This document shows positions 48,001 to 58,783 of a stretch of DNA of 64,000 nucleotides, piece after piece (position 1 is the first letter of the stretch; the number at the start of each line of letters is the position of its first letter). A program made the translations under genes and the position numbers. The stretch lies in NCBI GenBank assembly GCA_027422505.1, contig JAPQWV010000028.1:6166001-6230000 (forward strand). Direction: 5' to 3'. The DNA is from Craterostigma plantagineum (Eukaryota; Streptophyta; Magnoliopsida; Lamiales; Linderniaceae). A model generated the notes under the pieces. The model did no database searches. It was given only the letters and a program-made list of their open reading frames with translations, and had not been told where the DNA came from.

Positions 48001-48379
48001 GGTTTGCTGGTCATCCAAAAAGCAGAACTATGTGTCAACTTCGACGGCCGAAGCAGAATACGTAGCTGCTGCCAGCTGTTGCTCGCAGATGCTGTGGATG
48101 CGGACACAGCTTCGCGACTATGGGTACAATCTGAATTGTATACCCATATATAGTGATAGTCAGAGTGCAATCGCCATTACTTGCAATCCTGTTCATCATT
48201 CACGCACAAAACACATAGACATTAGATATCATTTTATCAAATATCACGTAGAAAAAGGCACGATAGAGATGTACTTTGTGAACACGGAGTTTCAACTAGC
48301 CGACATTTTCACCAAGGCATTGGATGAGAAACGATTTCAATTCCTTGTCGGAAAATTAGGCATGTTGAATCTTCCATAA
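45041..48379 (+). pseudogene. pol: El3 pol: protease, integrase, RT, RNase H; broken
   Basis: Same domains as El1: DSGCSTHMTG protease, HHCC finger (CSACQLGKMK), integrase with LIHMDLWGP and VRTDNGTEF, RT with [10 protein letters not shown], RNase H with TDADYAG and STAEAEYVAA, ending KLGMLNLP at 48379. Breaks against El1: one base lost near 45872 (inside integrase), one lost near 46078, CAG to TAG at 46794, about 20 bases lost near 46938, one A gained near 47165, GGA to TGA at 47735. RNase H (47774-48379) is open. Pol frame is +1 to the gag end and no ATG precedes the protease. Confidence 0.92.
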
Positions 48380-48625
48380 TATATGCATTACCTGATCTTC
48401 TGTGCTATCACATGCTCAATTCTATGTGTTTTCTATGCTTATTTGTCCTTATCTTGCGTGATAAAAATAAAAAAAAAAATTAAATAATAATAACATATAT
48501 ATTTCTATATAATATAAAGGGGTATGACGAAATCCTTTAGGATGCTTTGATCTAAAGTCACTTTAAATTTTACCCCGACATGCGATCGATTTAATTGCTT
48601 AATTTTGTCAGTCTAAATCGCATTC

Positions 48626-48664
48626 TTGTGTCTAAAGGTCATTAGGTTGCTCCACTAGACACAA
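48626..48664 (+). other. Conserved post-pol hairpin, El3 copy
   Basis: Arms TTGTGTCTA (48626-48634) and TAGACACAA (48656-48664), loop 21 nt. Confidence 0.75.
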
Positions 48665-48953
48665 AGCCACTATAAATGTGAGGATTCAAGCCTTGTTATT
48701 GTTTTCTTTCTTTGGATCTATTTCTCGAGTGAGTCACACATCAATTGCTTGTCTTAACTAGTGATACTTGGCCTCATACTCATCTTGCGTTAGATCGTTA
48801 GGAAAATGATAAGGGAGTTTAGGATATTCCTCATTCGGCCTTATTTAAATTCCTCCACTTTAGCCCTTAGTCATCCACTTTGAGCCTTCTCCGACGTCCT
48901 TTTCTTCATTTAAAACCCATTCCCAGCTTTCAACCGAACTTTATACTCTTCGA

Positions 48954-49118
48954 ATGGTTGTTCAAACGAGAAAAGGAGGGGGTGATAACAAAAGAAAAAG
49001 TAAAATGATGACAAAAGAAGGCACTGCTCAACGCGCAAAAATCATACCAAAGGAACCGGCCTTCCGACTACCTTGTAGAAAGTGGCATGGATCCTGCTGT
49101 AAACTTCTCCAACGATAA
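48954..49118 (+). CDS. Small basic ORF after El3 pol (uncertain)
   Basis: ATG 48954, 54 codons, MVVQTRKGGGDNKRKSKMM at the start, stop TAA 49116. The first 19 residues agree with El1 except one (Lys/Asn). The tail ends in CRKWHGSCCKLLQR and runs into the GAACTTCTCC repeat. No known family. It may be an exon that would be joined to the third gene, or a remnant. Confidence 0.25.
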   Translation: MVVQTRKGGGDNKRKSKMMTKEGTAQRAKIIPKEPAFRLPCRKWHGSCCKLLQR

Positions 49119-49626
49119 TCTCGTACGCTCGTCAGAACGGCTGGAAGAGGAGCACCGCGAAGTGAACTTCTCCAACGATAATCCCGTCTTATATCGGGAA
49201 ACGAGAAGAGGAGTGCAGCCTCGGGTACGAATTCCATAACCGAGAACTTCTCCAAATTGATAATCTCTGAAACCTCAATAGGGATTAAGAGAAGAGGAGC
49301 TCAGTATCGGCCCGAGAACCAACAAGAAGAACTTCGCCTACGATAATCTCCTAGAGCCTCATGGAGAAGCGGAGCTTCAGCTTGAGCATAACATAAAAAG
49401 GGATAGTTCTTAAAAGAAAAGAGGGAGAAATGATTGAAAAGAAGAAAGACGCCGAAAAAGAAAAAAAAGGAGACGGACGTAGAATTGGAAGACGATGAAG
49501 AGATAAGCTCACTTCCCTTTAATTTCCTTCCGTTCTAAGTCCTAGCCAAATTATAACCCTTACAACCCTTTGATTCCACATAGACGGTCTCTCGCTTAGG
49601 TGAAATGATAAAAAATGCCTCGATCA

Positions 49627-49635
49627 CAGGTAAAT
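49627..49635 (+). promoter_or_regulatory. Candidate 5' splice site
   Basis: CAG|GTAAAT with the exon ending at 49629. The same bases occur at 14692-14700 (El1) and 2133-2125 minus (El2), each after GATCA and 1.2-1.3 kb behind the end of pol. Confidence 0.4.
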
Positions 49636-52108
49636 TGACTAAAAATTGCTTGTGTTGACTTGAGTGATAAAAATATAAAAATCCCAAGATAGCTAATTGA
49701 GAGCAAGAGCGAACCTGGTGAGAGTTGTCGAAATGGACCAGTCTATGGACTTATGTTTTTAGTTTGACGACATGACTTGACGGCATTTTCTTCTTTCAAA
49801 TGTCTCGTAAAATTTTAGGCGTGACGGTTGATCGAAGCAAAATAATCTGACCCCATAAATAAAAAAAAATAATAAAAAAAATAATAATATATATATACAT
49901 ATATAATAATAAATAAATAATAAATAATAAAATTCGCACATTTTGACATGAAATATTATGTTTCATATGCGTTGAATTGAATAAATGCGAATTTCTTTAG
50001 TCTATCGCACATTCTAAATGCAATTATAGCTTGCATTGGTACTGAATTGTTTAAATGCGATAAATTGTTTTTTTTTTTGCCTCCACCTTCACACAATATT
50101 TTGAAGTACATGTTTCGGGGACCATGTATATGTACTTGGTAAAATTTGTGTGTTATATGCTCGTGACTTGAATTGATTTAAATATGACTGCATAATTAGT
50201 CAATTCTTGTGCATCATTTGAGGGGGAGCAAGTATAAAAATCATGGTTTAGCTCCAAATATTTTTGACGTTTTTCTCTGAGTATTTCAGATCTCTCAAAA
50301 TTAAGAAGTAAGACGTCGACACTACAAAGAGAGGAGCTAGACACAAGACAGATCTTTCAAAGATAAAATTGCCAAAATTAATTGTTGATTAACTCCATTA
50401 CTACTAACGTTTATCTCTAAGTGGTACAGATTTTCAATTTACGCCAGGAGAGCTAGACGTTACTACACAGAAAAATACAGGGTGCATTTATTTTAATTAC
50501 TAAGGGGGAGCCTTACATTGGGTTTTATTTTGAAATAGGGGTCAATCTGAAAATTTTAGAAGTACTTACTACCGAGAAACTAGATAGAAGACTTAATTCA
50601 TGATCCATCCCCCGAATATAATAGGTATAAGTTTCTCGATCGTAAACAATGTTGGAAACAATTTTGATTGGCCGCGATAATTGGCGATCGAAAAATTTGA
50701 ATTGAGAAGAAATTTTCAAATAAAAAATTTCTCGAGCGCAAATAGTAATGGGCCTGATCCATTTAATCGCAAAACGTCCAATCGCAAACCCAACATTGAC
50801 TTAATGCTAATTAATAAAAGTTTAACTTTTGTCAGTCGAAAATTTTTCTCACGCAAAACCTAATCGACAGAAATTCTCTCACGCAAAACTTTCTCAGACG
50901 ATACAAAATCCTTCAAAAATCTTCTAATTTTTCACTTCAAATCGTCTGATTAAGGTAGAAATTCGGCAGTTAACGATTGCGAATGTTATAACTTGATTTG
51001 CATTTACATTCTGTAGTTTTTTGCATGATTTGTTAAGATTTTTCGACTGTTCTTCAAAAACGATTTAAACGTATACTGTTTCAGTAAATCAAGGCATGTT
51101 TCTTGGATTTTCTGAGTTAAATGCTTGATTATTTAGATAGATTCGATGTCTTTGATGAAACAGATAGCGTAAGTCGTTGGAAAATTTCCATCTGTGATGA
51201 TAAAATGAGTTTCGATGAAACTGGGTTCTTTGAAGGTTTGAAGCTGTCGAAGAACTTTGTCGATCGCAAATAGACTTAATTGAATTTTAATTCAATCGAG
51301 ATACTATTTGTGTCGATTTATTTTTCGATCGTAAAATTTTGATTTAGTCATCAAGATAGAAAATTTTGACCGAAAAAATTACTTACCATCGAGAAATCTA
51401 ATTAGGATTTTTGAGAGCGAAAAACTTAAGCACTGATTGGACAATTTAGATGCAAATTTTATCGAGCGTAAAACTTACTATCGCAAAATAGAATTTTCGA
51501 TTTAATTTCAATTTGACTAGTCTTTCGTTGACTAATTTTTCGATAAAAATATATCGCAGCGAAAAACTTCTACTTTCAATCGAAAATAACATTCCGCTCG
51601 ACAAATTTCAAATCGAAAAATTTTATTCAATCGAGGAAAATTTTTCGATAGTAAATTTACCTGAGACGTAATTTCTCGATCGTAAATTACGGAATTTTTC
51701 TCGATCGTAAAATTGATCGACTACAGTCTAGATTTCAACTTCAACACTTAGAAAATTTTTCTCTAAGTCTTTTACACCGTAGCGAAAACTAGCGGATAAA
51801 ATTTCTCGATCGAAAAATGACACGGAAACGTTTCAATTGTAATCAGTGTATAGGAAATCAAATTGCAATTCAATTTTGTCGACCGAAAATTTTCTCGGCA
51901 TGAACAGTGACTTACTGATTTACCACTTAGCGAAATTTCGAACCATTTTTCACGCGACAAATATTTCATTCGAAATTACATTCATGCCATCACGATTTTT
52001 GAAATTTAACATACAATATGCATTTGATATGATTTAAATTCAAAATTCATCGAACATGCTATTAGTTTGATGAAATTTATTCATATTTCGACTGAAAATA
52101 AAATTGAA

Positions 52109-52139
52109 CTAATGAACTTTTATATATCTTATATTTCAG
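52109..52139 (+). promoter_or_regulatory. Candidate 3' splice site before the third gene
   Basis: A branch-point-like CTAAT (52109-52113), a T-rich tract and TTTCAG ending at 52139, with the ATG of the third gene starting at the next base. It fits a plant acceptor well and suggests a spliced subgenomic RNA. Confidence 0.5.
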
Positions 52140-54244
52140 ATGGATCGTTACCCAAGATACAACCACATATATGATCACAACTTTTATCTAAAGGTTCAAG
52201 ATACGAACTTCCAGCTCGATCTGAGCACATTTCGGTGCCCAGACGAGATCATCGTATCCATCCTCAGAGGCCACCCCATCTTGCATGCGTTAACGGTCAC
52301 CGCATCGGTGCCGATGGTCTATCTCCAGCAGTTCTGGGGATGCATACAAGGAGCCGTAGCAGATGGGACATTCTCTTTCATGACCCAAATCGGGACGCGA
52401 CATATTCACATGAGCAAGAGCCAGTTCGGCATGATACTGGACTTGCCCCACAACGACAACTACGACCCGCTCCCGACCGACGCAGAGATGATTCAGAACT
52501 TCCTGCACATGGGATACCAACCGCCGCTTACAAGATTAGCTCAGGTCCAGAGCAGCGGTATCCCTCACCCCCGGAAGACACTGTTCGGCATAGTGAACAA
52601 GTGTCTGTCACCCAAACACGCTGGATTCGACAAGGGCAACGGCAACATACTGCGGATCTTTCACGGCCTCGCCTTCGCCAAAAACTACGACTTTACACAG
52701 CTAATCTGGAATGATCTAGCTGAACAGATTCGATTGAAGGAGAACCGAAGTTCGAAGAGCGTGCCCTATGCTCGATGGTTCAACGTGATCATCAGGGAGT
52801 TCATGGAGCTACATGCAGAGAACATCCCCCAGCTACCTCCTGGTGGAAACTATCAGCCGCCAAGGCTTAAGTTTTTCAACAACCCACGGCTCACGGACCT
52901 GGACCAACCGTCGATGCCGATTCCACTCAACTTACTCAGGCTCGCCGACCCCGCGGGAGCTGAGTATCAGAGGTTCTGCCGGGAACACAATTTAACGGAG
53001 GAAATGATCAGAGGGCCCCCGGTAGATTACCATGTGAGCCCTCACCAACCGGAACACCAACCAAGCCCTGACGACGCGATGATTGATGATGTCGCTCAGG
53101 AGCTAGCTCAGGAGCCACCATTGGTCGAAGAGCCAATGCCCGACGTCGTTGATACGCTGATAGACGTCGTGGCTACGGAGATGGAACTCGAGGCTCCTGA
53201 CCTCGAATTGCAAGTGGAAGAGCCTGTACATGTTGGCGTGCTCGAATAAACTTTTGAGGAAGTTCTTCAACAAGAGGCACAGCACGAGACAGAAATGGGG
53301 CAAAGCTCTCTTCCACCGGTGACGGATCAGGCACTGGAGGACGTCAATCGTGACCTCACTCCTCACACGGCCACCCCGTCTGACACAGAGTCTGACGAGG
53401 AAATTAGTCTGATCAGGAGGACTCCCAGAAGACTGAGCATTCAGCTGGAGTCTCTCTTCCCGGCCGTCACTGTCGCACCAGATACTACGCTGACCCCATC
53501 GACAAGTGTTGCTGGCACTTCTTCGCTCAATCTTGAGCCGCAACCAACTCACGTGGTGTCTGGTTCGCAGGCGCAACCTGAGCCTGCCTTAACACCCATA
53601 GAGGCGAATCCTCAGGATTCGACTCGAGGATTGGGTGGAAGTCTCATACAGTCACAACCTCAAGTGACTGTGAGCCAACCCCAAGAGTCGGTGTCTACTC
53701 AAGGGTTGATAACAGGCGACGTCAGTCGTCCTGGTCCATCTAAGGAGGCGTCCGCACCCTTCGTGACGACCGAACAGTTCCTGGCCGCTCTCTCTGCCGC
53801 TGTATAGACAATGGAAGAAAAGATCACAGAGAGAGTACTCCAAGCACTCGAGGCATCCCGAAGAGATACCGGGAAAGCACCTGCCTCTGAAGGCCCTTCG
53901 TCACGAACCAACCCCACACCTCTACAACCCACAGCCACCGACCCTCTAGCCACTTCCTCCATCCCATCAACCCATACACAATCCCCATCACCGAGCTCCA
54001 TGACATTCTCCTCGCCCGTCTGATAGGCCTTTCCATCCGATCGCCGCATGAAGAATCTCTCTATAGGCTATTGGTGGACCATCCTGAGCCACCGACTGAC
54101 ACCTGCCGAGGCCAAAGCTCCCACTCACGGCGCAGACATGACGATCCTGATGATCAGGACCATCATGAGGGGGAGAAGAGGCCAAGGACATCAACAAGTG
54201 GCCCAGGACAAGGCTCGGGCGCTACGCAGACAGGCGCTGGAGCT

Positions 54245-54350
54245 GGTGAAACCCAAACACATACCCACCAAACCCAAACACAAACCCACCATACCCAAAC
54301 ACAAACCCACCGAACCCAAACACACACCACGCACCACACCGCCCACATCT
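54245..54350 (+). repeat. Short tandem repeat coding Thr/Gln/His
   Basis: Repeats of ACCCAAACACA and ACCCACC within the third gene. El1 has a differently sized version (17195-17260), so the number of units changes between copies. Confidence 0.7.
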
Positions 54351-55691
54351 ACCCACCAACCTTTCACCTCAGGACGCCTCCGTCCACACCACCGACCTAC
54401 TCAAGCCCCTTGCTTCCGGAAGAAGAAGCAAGTCCTGCGATGCTTGTAGCTCTAGCAGGTACCCAAGCCACTCCCTCAGTCGCTCCAGACCAACCGGGAC
54501 CCTCTGGACATGGTGTCAATCCACACGATGCCCTAGATAAGTACATCTTCGAAGGACAGTGGATGACCCATTCCATGCCCGATGAGCATCAAAGACGACG
54601 GATTCACGACATTCGGCACTTTCTACAACAAGCGTCTATAGACCTCGTAATCATAGAAGACGACGAACTTCAGGAAGGTGAAGACTACCAACGAGACATC
54701 CCAAGGCTGTCAGAGTTGATCGCACAACGAGCGGCCTCCCCCACAAGGCAAATGCCAGGGACCGTTCGGATTGACACGCAATGGGAAAACATCCAAATAG
54801 AAATTCCCTTCCTAGAAGAAGTTCGTGAGAATATTTGGAGGTCTCCGGACAGAGTGAAGAAGCCGAACGAGTTCGAGCTTAGAGGGATCTCTCATTGGGA
54901 TCAACAAAAGAGGATGACCTACCTATGGATGCTGACCAAACTAGGACCTGATGTTAGGCTGGGGATGAATAAGGCACAAGCCAAGAGCCATTATAAGAGT
55001 CTCTCCCCAATATGCCAACTCCTCAGCGTCTACTGTGCAAAAGGAGGACTTCCAACACCTTACTACATCATTGAAAGAGTGGACAGGACCCGAGAGGAAC
55101 TGAGCGAGAGCGACCTGCCGTACCTCCCCGCTGATGAAGTGTACCGTCTTTATCAGCTATATGTGGAGAAGTACAAATGTCCTCAGGGCTTCATCAAGAA
55201 AGAAGGCCTCGAAGGGCTCTACCGGTTCATGATGCGCCAAGTCAAGTACTATGCCGCACACGACCTTCAGATGGCTCTGGAGAGCAATATGAAGAAGGTC
55301 AACATGACCGCTCCACTCAACAAAGGACCTGAGATCGAAGCACTTCCCAACAATCACGTGCACATCAGCTCAGTCCTAGGCATCACCTACCACAATCCAA
55401 TAGCAAAGAAGAATAGGTTGATGCTGAAGACTGAGATTCATAAGATTTGCGATGGGACGCTCAAGGTCGTCAGGAAAAACATCGAGCAGAGGTTGGAAGA
55501 AATCAACAGATACACTATGCTGAGGATCCACAGGTTCGTGAGAGAACAGCCGCTCCTAATGGAATTGCTTGAAGATATCGAGGAGCGACTGGAGCTTAGG
55601 ATCACTCTGAGGAACTACGAGCATGCGCTGGGCTTGCGCAGATCATATTACGCCCGACGAGGACAAACGGCGCAGAGACGCAATCAAGCAC

Positions 55692-55703
55692 AAAGGGGGA
55701 GAT
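55692..55703 (+). other. El3 polypurine tract
   Basis: AAAGGGGGAGAT just before the 3' LTR. Confidence 0.92.
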
Positions 55704-56054
55704 TGTAGAATACTATTAGTAATGGTGATTGATTTCATTAGTTGTTCTTGTAATTAGGGGCGTTTTGTATAGTAGTCCTTATATTAGGATTAGTTTGATA
55801 TTTATACCAAGTCTGTTTGGTATAAATACTTGTAAGTCAATTGAGCTTAATAGAGAAAGTTTTGAGAATTGATCAGAAAGGCTTGCAATTCAATTTCTAG
55901 AGAGAGAAACAATAGTAACTTTCTCACTCTACTCGAATTCTCTCTCTTGTTCTTCATTTGAGTTTTTCGATCAAATCTTAATGTCAATCGTTATCATCGA
56001 ATTACTTAGAATTCCTGCCTAGGATCATAGAGTTGTTAATCGTAGGACCTAACA
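55704..56054 (+). repeat. El3 3' LTR
   Basis: 351 bp, followed by TSD GATAG (56055-56059) and the rest of the El5 LTR. Confidence 0.93.
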
Positions 56055-56363
56055 GATAGTAAATCTAAGAAATTCAAAGTTGAAGATTGAAATTTACCAT
56101 TGAAGCTTGCGAGAGAAGTAACTTGAAGAACAAGTAAGGGTTGACGCTAAAATGTTCTCTCTAAAATTTCTAATTTCGATTACTAAAACATCCTAAGCGC
56201 ACTCCTAATTTTCTTAGGAGTTCACTTATATATACCACCTATTGTGGTATATTTACACAAGTGGTCCTATAATATGACTAATTACAATTCAGTCCAAGAC
56301 TATTAATTTGCGTAGCAAGACATGATAACTATATTAATTAAAAACAATAAAATAGTTCCAACA

Positions 56364-56375
56364 ATCTCCCTCTTT
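56364..56375 (-). other. El5 polypurine tract
   Basis: Minus strand AAAGAGGGAGAT before the LTR start TGTTGGAACT; one base off the family A tract. Confidence 0.75.
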
Positions 56376-56623
56376 GTATTCAAGTTCCAATATAGCGCGG
56401 GTTATCTTCGTCTTGCAAGTGGAAAGAGTCCCCGAGTCCTCGAAATCTCCACTTTTGTATGTCTTCAAGCTCACCTGGTCTTCTAGGCATCGGCTTTTTG
56501 TTCGAATCATCTTTTGAAGTTTTCTCCTAAATGCCGTAAGATGTAAGAAGTTCTTGCCGGATTTTGGAAAGTCCGTGTTCCATCTCTCCCGTTGAAAGCG
56601 CACGAAACTCCCGTTGAAAGTGC

Positions 56624-56725
56624 CACCACCATCACCACCTCCGCCATCCCCACCACCACCATCACCTCCTCTTCCGTTATTCCCCCACCACCTCCACCGT
56701 CCCCACCGCTGCCACCACTCCCATC
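56624..56725. repeat. CCACCA/CCACCT simple repeat
   Basis: Degenerate trinucleotide repeat, strongly C-rich on the plus strand. Confidence 0.8.
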
Positions 56726-57104
56726 TCCACAATGACTTAAACCCCCATAAACTAAATCAGGCCAGTCGCAGCCTTGACCTCGGAGATGTTGGATCTGGTG
56801 TTGGGCGCCTTGTTGATGGCGCTCGTAAACTCGGATAGAGTTTTGGCTTTATACGTCAAAGTCGAGGCACGTACGTCGTACGTTTTCCGTAAAACATTTA
56901 TTGCCCCATATTTCATTGCCTCGGTTTGTCGCAATACGTCCCAAAGATACAAAGCTTTCAGAAAATTTGAAACGTCGAACGAAATTATCGGGCGAATCTA
57001 CTAAAGACTCGAGCCTCTTCTGCTTTATTACTAACTTGGACTAGTATGCACTAATTCTAGAATGCTTGGGTATGATTGAATGAATTTCCAAACTCGTCGG
57101 GGGT

Positions 57105-57113
57105 CTATTTATA
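57105..57113 (-). promoter_or_regulatory. TATA box
   Basis: Minus strand TATAAATAG preceded by GGAAAGC; would start transcription toward lower coordinates, over 57080-56380. Confidence 0.4.
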
Positions 57114-57624
57114 GCTTTCCAAAGGTTGCTGGGGTCAATCTGCGAATAGCTGTGTTAGGCTATTCTGACACCTTTGACCTTCTGACCAAGGGTCATTTCG
57201 CCAATAGACACAACTTTCGGGCCCCTTTGAAACAGGTACACTTTCAGCCATGTCGTTCGACCCGTGCCGAACCAACGCGACGACCCAGCGCACCCCAACG
57301 GATCCAGCCACGCCACTTCGTCCAGTCAGCACCATGTTCCCCCTCACGCTTACGTGTCATCGCCACGTCATCACCCAGCCACGTCACAAGGATGCTCGCA
57401 TCACCGTCACCTGGAGCTCTATCTAGCCGACACGTCATCGCCGATGCCATGTCATCCGAGCACAAATTTAAGTTCGAGTTCGTGCTCACGTGCTTGCGGG
57501 CCGCACCTATGGGCTTAGGCTCACGGGCTCACGCGTGTGGGCCGTTCGTGGGCTCTCATGTGTGGGCTCTTGAGCTCATCTCCTTGAGCTCACCTTTTGT
57601 TTGATAAACTATAAGGTGTAATCA

Positions 57625-57697
57625 TATATAAAGGGGAGAAATTTGACCAATGTGGGACATTAAACCAATGTGGGATATTTGACATCCCCTTTATATA
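57625..57697. promoter_or_regulatory. Symmetric TATA/CCAAT-like block
   Basis: TATATAAAGGGG (57625-57636) and its reverse complement CCCCTTTATATA (57686-57697) enclose two CCAATGTGGGA units. Each strand thus carries a TATATAAAGGGG box. Confidence 0.45.
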
Positions 57698-57942
57698 CTA
57701 TCAATTATCAATCCACTTTATAAGTTATTAGGCCGACTTCAATAATTAGTTTCTCATTCGTATCGGTTTGGAGCGTATTAATATTCGTTAGATTCCCACA
57801 AAACGTAGATTCATAATCTTTCAACGATTTCTCGTTTCGGTGACCAATGACTTCTCGATTTAATTAAATTCATTTCAGCTTTTATTAGTGGATTAATTAC
57901 CCACACTGGGGCCCAATGCCCATTTGGGCTTAAAACCCAACA

Positions 57943-58399
57943 GGAGAACCGCATATTTTTTCTTAAATGTTTTAAATTAATATAAATGTCTAAAGTAGTA
58001 ATTTGATAATTTTAATTTTTGTATATTATTACTAATTAAGAAGTTTGTAATTTATAAATAAGTTTCTAATTTTTTATTTAAAGTTTATTTAAAATATTAT
58101 TAATTTAAATATTTTATTTATTTTTAAAAAGAAATTGCAATGTTTTAAAAAAATTTACTATCATCATTAGGGACTGATCCAAGATCCCAACATTATGGGG
58201 CACTACATTAATCTTTTTATGAACAAAAGAACATGTAAGAAATTCGAATTCCTAGACAATTCATTTAAAAACTAATCTTCTTCCATCGCAGTTGTAGAGA
58301 AGGATAAGCAACAACATCGGTTGCTGCTGGCATACCATTAAGTGCTTGTTTGATATTCTCATCCTTCGTTGTTTAATTTTCAATATGAATAGCTAAATC
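57943..58399. other. AT-rich DNA, nothing recognised
   Basis: 58000-58150 is nearly pure A/T. 58155-58390 is of mixed composition without ORF or motif I can name. Confidence 0.5.
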
Positions 58400-58783
58400 C
58401 CGTGTATTTGAAATCAGATGAACCCTAGCGAGATTATTCGTATGTTTACCTATTGTTGTTATTTGCTATAGTTATGACTCGTTTACGGATTACATTATTA
58501 TCTTAATTATGTCTATCTGTTTAAGATAGCTTAGTCCGGGAAATCGTACGCTACGCTCGAGAGAGGGATGAACGATTAAACCACTCATAAATAAGCGGAA
58601 TAAACTCATCGCTAGAGATATGTTGAACTATTGCACCGGATTAGAGTCAAATCTGATAGCGGGATTCACCGTGTTTTAATACGATCTTCGGTTAGGTAGT
58701 TCGGGAAGCTTGGCCGGCTATTTAATTCAAAGATTAGTTGTTTATGAGTCTCGTGTGATAAGGCGCAGTTTCGTCATCATATG
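58400..58783 (+). mobile_element. R2-like repeat fragment, plus strand
   Basis: Homologous to the minus strand of 27170-27480 (shared AGCTAAAT..GTATTTGA, GATGAAC, CTAGC.AGATTA, CCACTC.TAAA..CGGAATAAA). It is cut at 58783 by the El4 LTR. Confidence 0.5.

Larger units (their letters stand above)
48380..52139 (+). other. El3 post-pol region
   Basis: 3.76 kb. Hairpin 48626-48664, small ORF 48954-49118, GAACTTCTCC units 49085-49350, donor-like CAG|GTAAAT (49627-49635), AT-rich run 49860-49930, then an AT-rich stretch with dense CGATCG and CGAAAAATT boxes (50600-51950). It ends with a candidate branch point and 3' splice site before the third gene. Confidence 0.7.
52140..55708 (+). pseudogene. El3 third (env-position) gene, about 1190 codons long, broken
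   Basis: ATG 52140. Part 1 (52140-53249, 369 codons) is a globular domain with LDLSTFRCPDEIIVSILRGH, VYLQQFWGC, NKCLSPKHAGFDKGNGNI and PYARWFNVIIREFMEL, then an acidic tail. TAA at 53247 and TAG at 53805 interrupt the same frame, which then gives way to another frame before 53990. Part 3 (open from about 54024 to 55708) has CRGQSSHSRRRHDD, a Thr/Gln/His repeat (54245-54350), a Pro-rich run and a helical C-terminal domain (WENIQIEIPFLEEVRENIW, HDLQMALESNMKKVNMT). The stop TAG lies in the first five bases of the 3' LTR, so the polypurine tract is coding. No signal peptide or membrane helix is visible. The protein is homologous to El4 59137-62855. I recall similar hypothetical proteins next to copia pol in other eudicots; function unknown. 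Confidence 0.8.
40537..56054 (+). mobile_element. El3: family A copia element with full-length third gene, dead
   Basis: 15.5 kb, LTRs 40537-40886 and 55704-56054, TSD GATAG (40532-40536, 56055-56059). Same plan as El1 but with the complete third gene. By eye the LTRs differ at about 13 bases plus one indel, so it is older than El1. It lies inside the El5 LTR. gag, pol and the third gene all carry stops or frameshifts. Confidence 0.94.
40486..56363 (-). mobile_element. El5: 3' LTR of a third copia-type family, split by El3
   Basis: Plus strand TGTTAGGACC at 40486 and TTCCAACA ending at 56363; on the minus strand TGTTGGAACT...GGTCCTAACA. Without El3 and one TSD it is about 355 bp. A polypurine tract (minus AAAGAGGGAGAT, 56375-56364) precedes it, so the element is on the minus strand and its interior runs right of 56375. 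It has a palindromic TATA region at 56230-56252. It is inserted in the G1 5' LTR; the likely TSD is TAACA (40481-40485). The other LTR is not in the window. Confidence 0.75.
56376..57942 (-). mobile_element. Unassigned repeat, probably El5 interior
   Basis: No recognised retroelement protein. 56624-56725 is a (CCACCATCACC)-like simple repeat; its minus-strand reading gives Gly/Trp-rich low complexity. TATAAATAG on the minus strand at 57113-57105 is a good TATA box. 57625-57697 is a 12-bp inverted repeat around two CCAATGTGGGA units. At 57942 the minus strand begins TGTTGGGTTTTAAGCCC, which looks like the start of a copia-type LTR, but I cannot find its other end or a TSD. It could therefore be a separate nested LTR. 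Confidence 0.35.

Noticed and set aside
52140..55708. Calling the third gene a viral envelope glycoprotein
   Set aside because: No signal peptide, fusion peptide, glycosylation cluster or membrane helix is visible; only its position is env-like.
40486..56363. El5 as a Cassandra-type TRIM with 5S rRNA sequence
   Set aside because: No 5S-like promoter boxes found in its LTR; it has a normal TATA region.
56334..56732. Minus-strand Gly/Trp-rich ORF
   Set aside because: First half is the translated CCACCA simple repeat and the end runs through the El5 tract into the LTR; no family recognised.
57080..57604. 174-codon plus-strand ORF
   Set aside because: No ATG-anchored domain, low-complexity Arg/Pro/His content, overlaps promoter-like repeats; looks like chance in GC-richer DNA.
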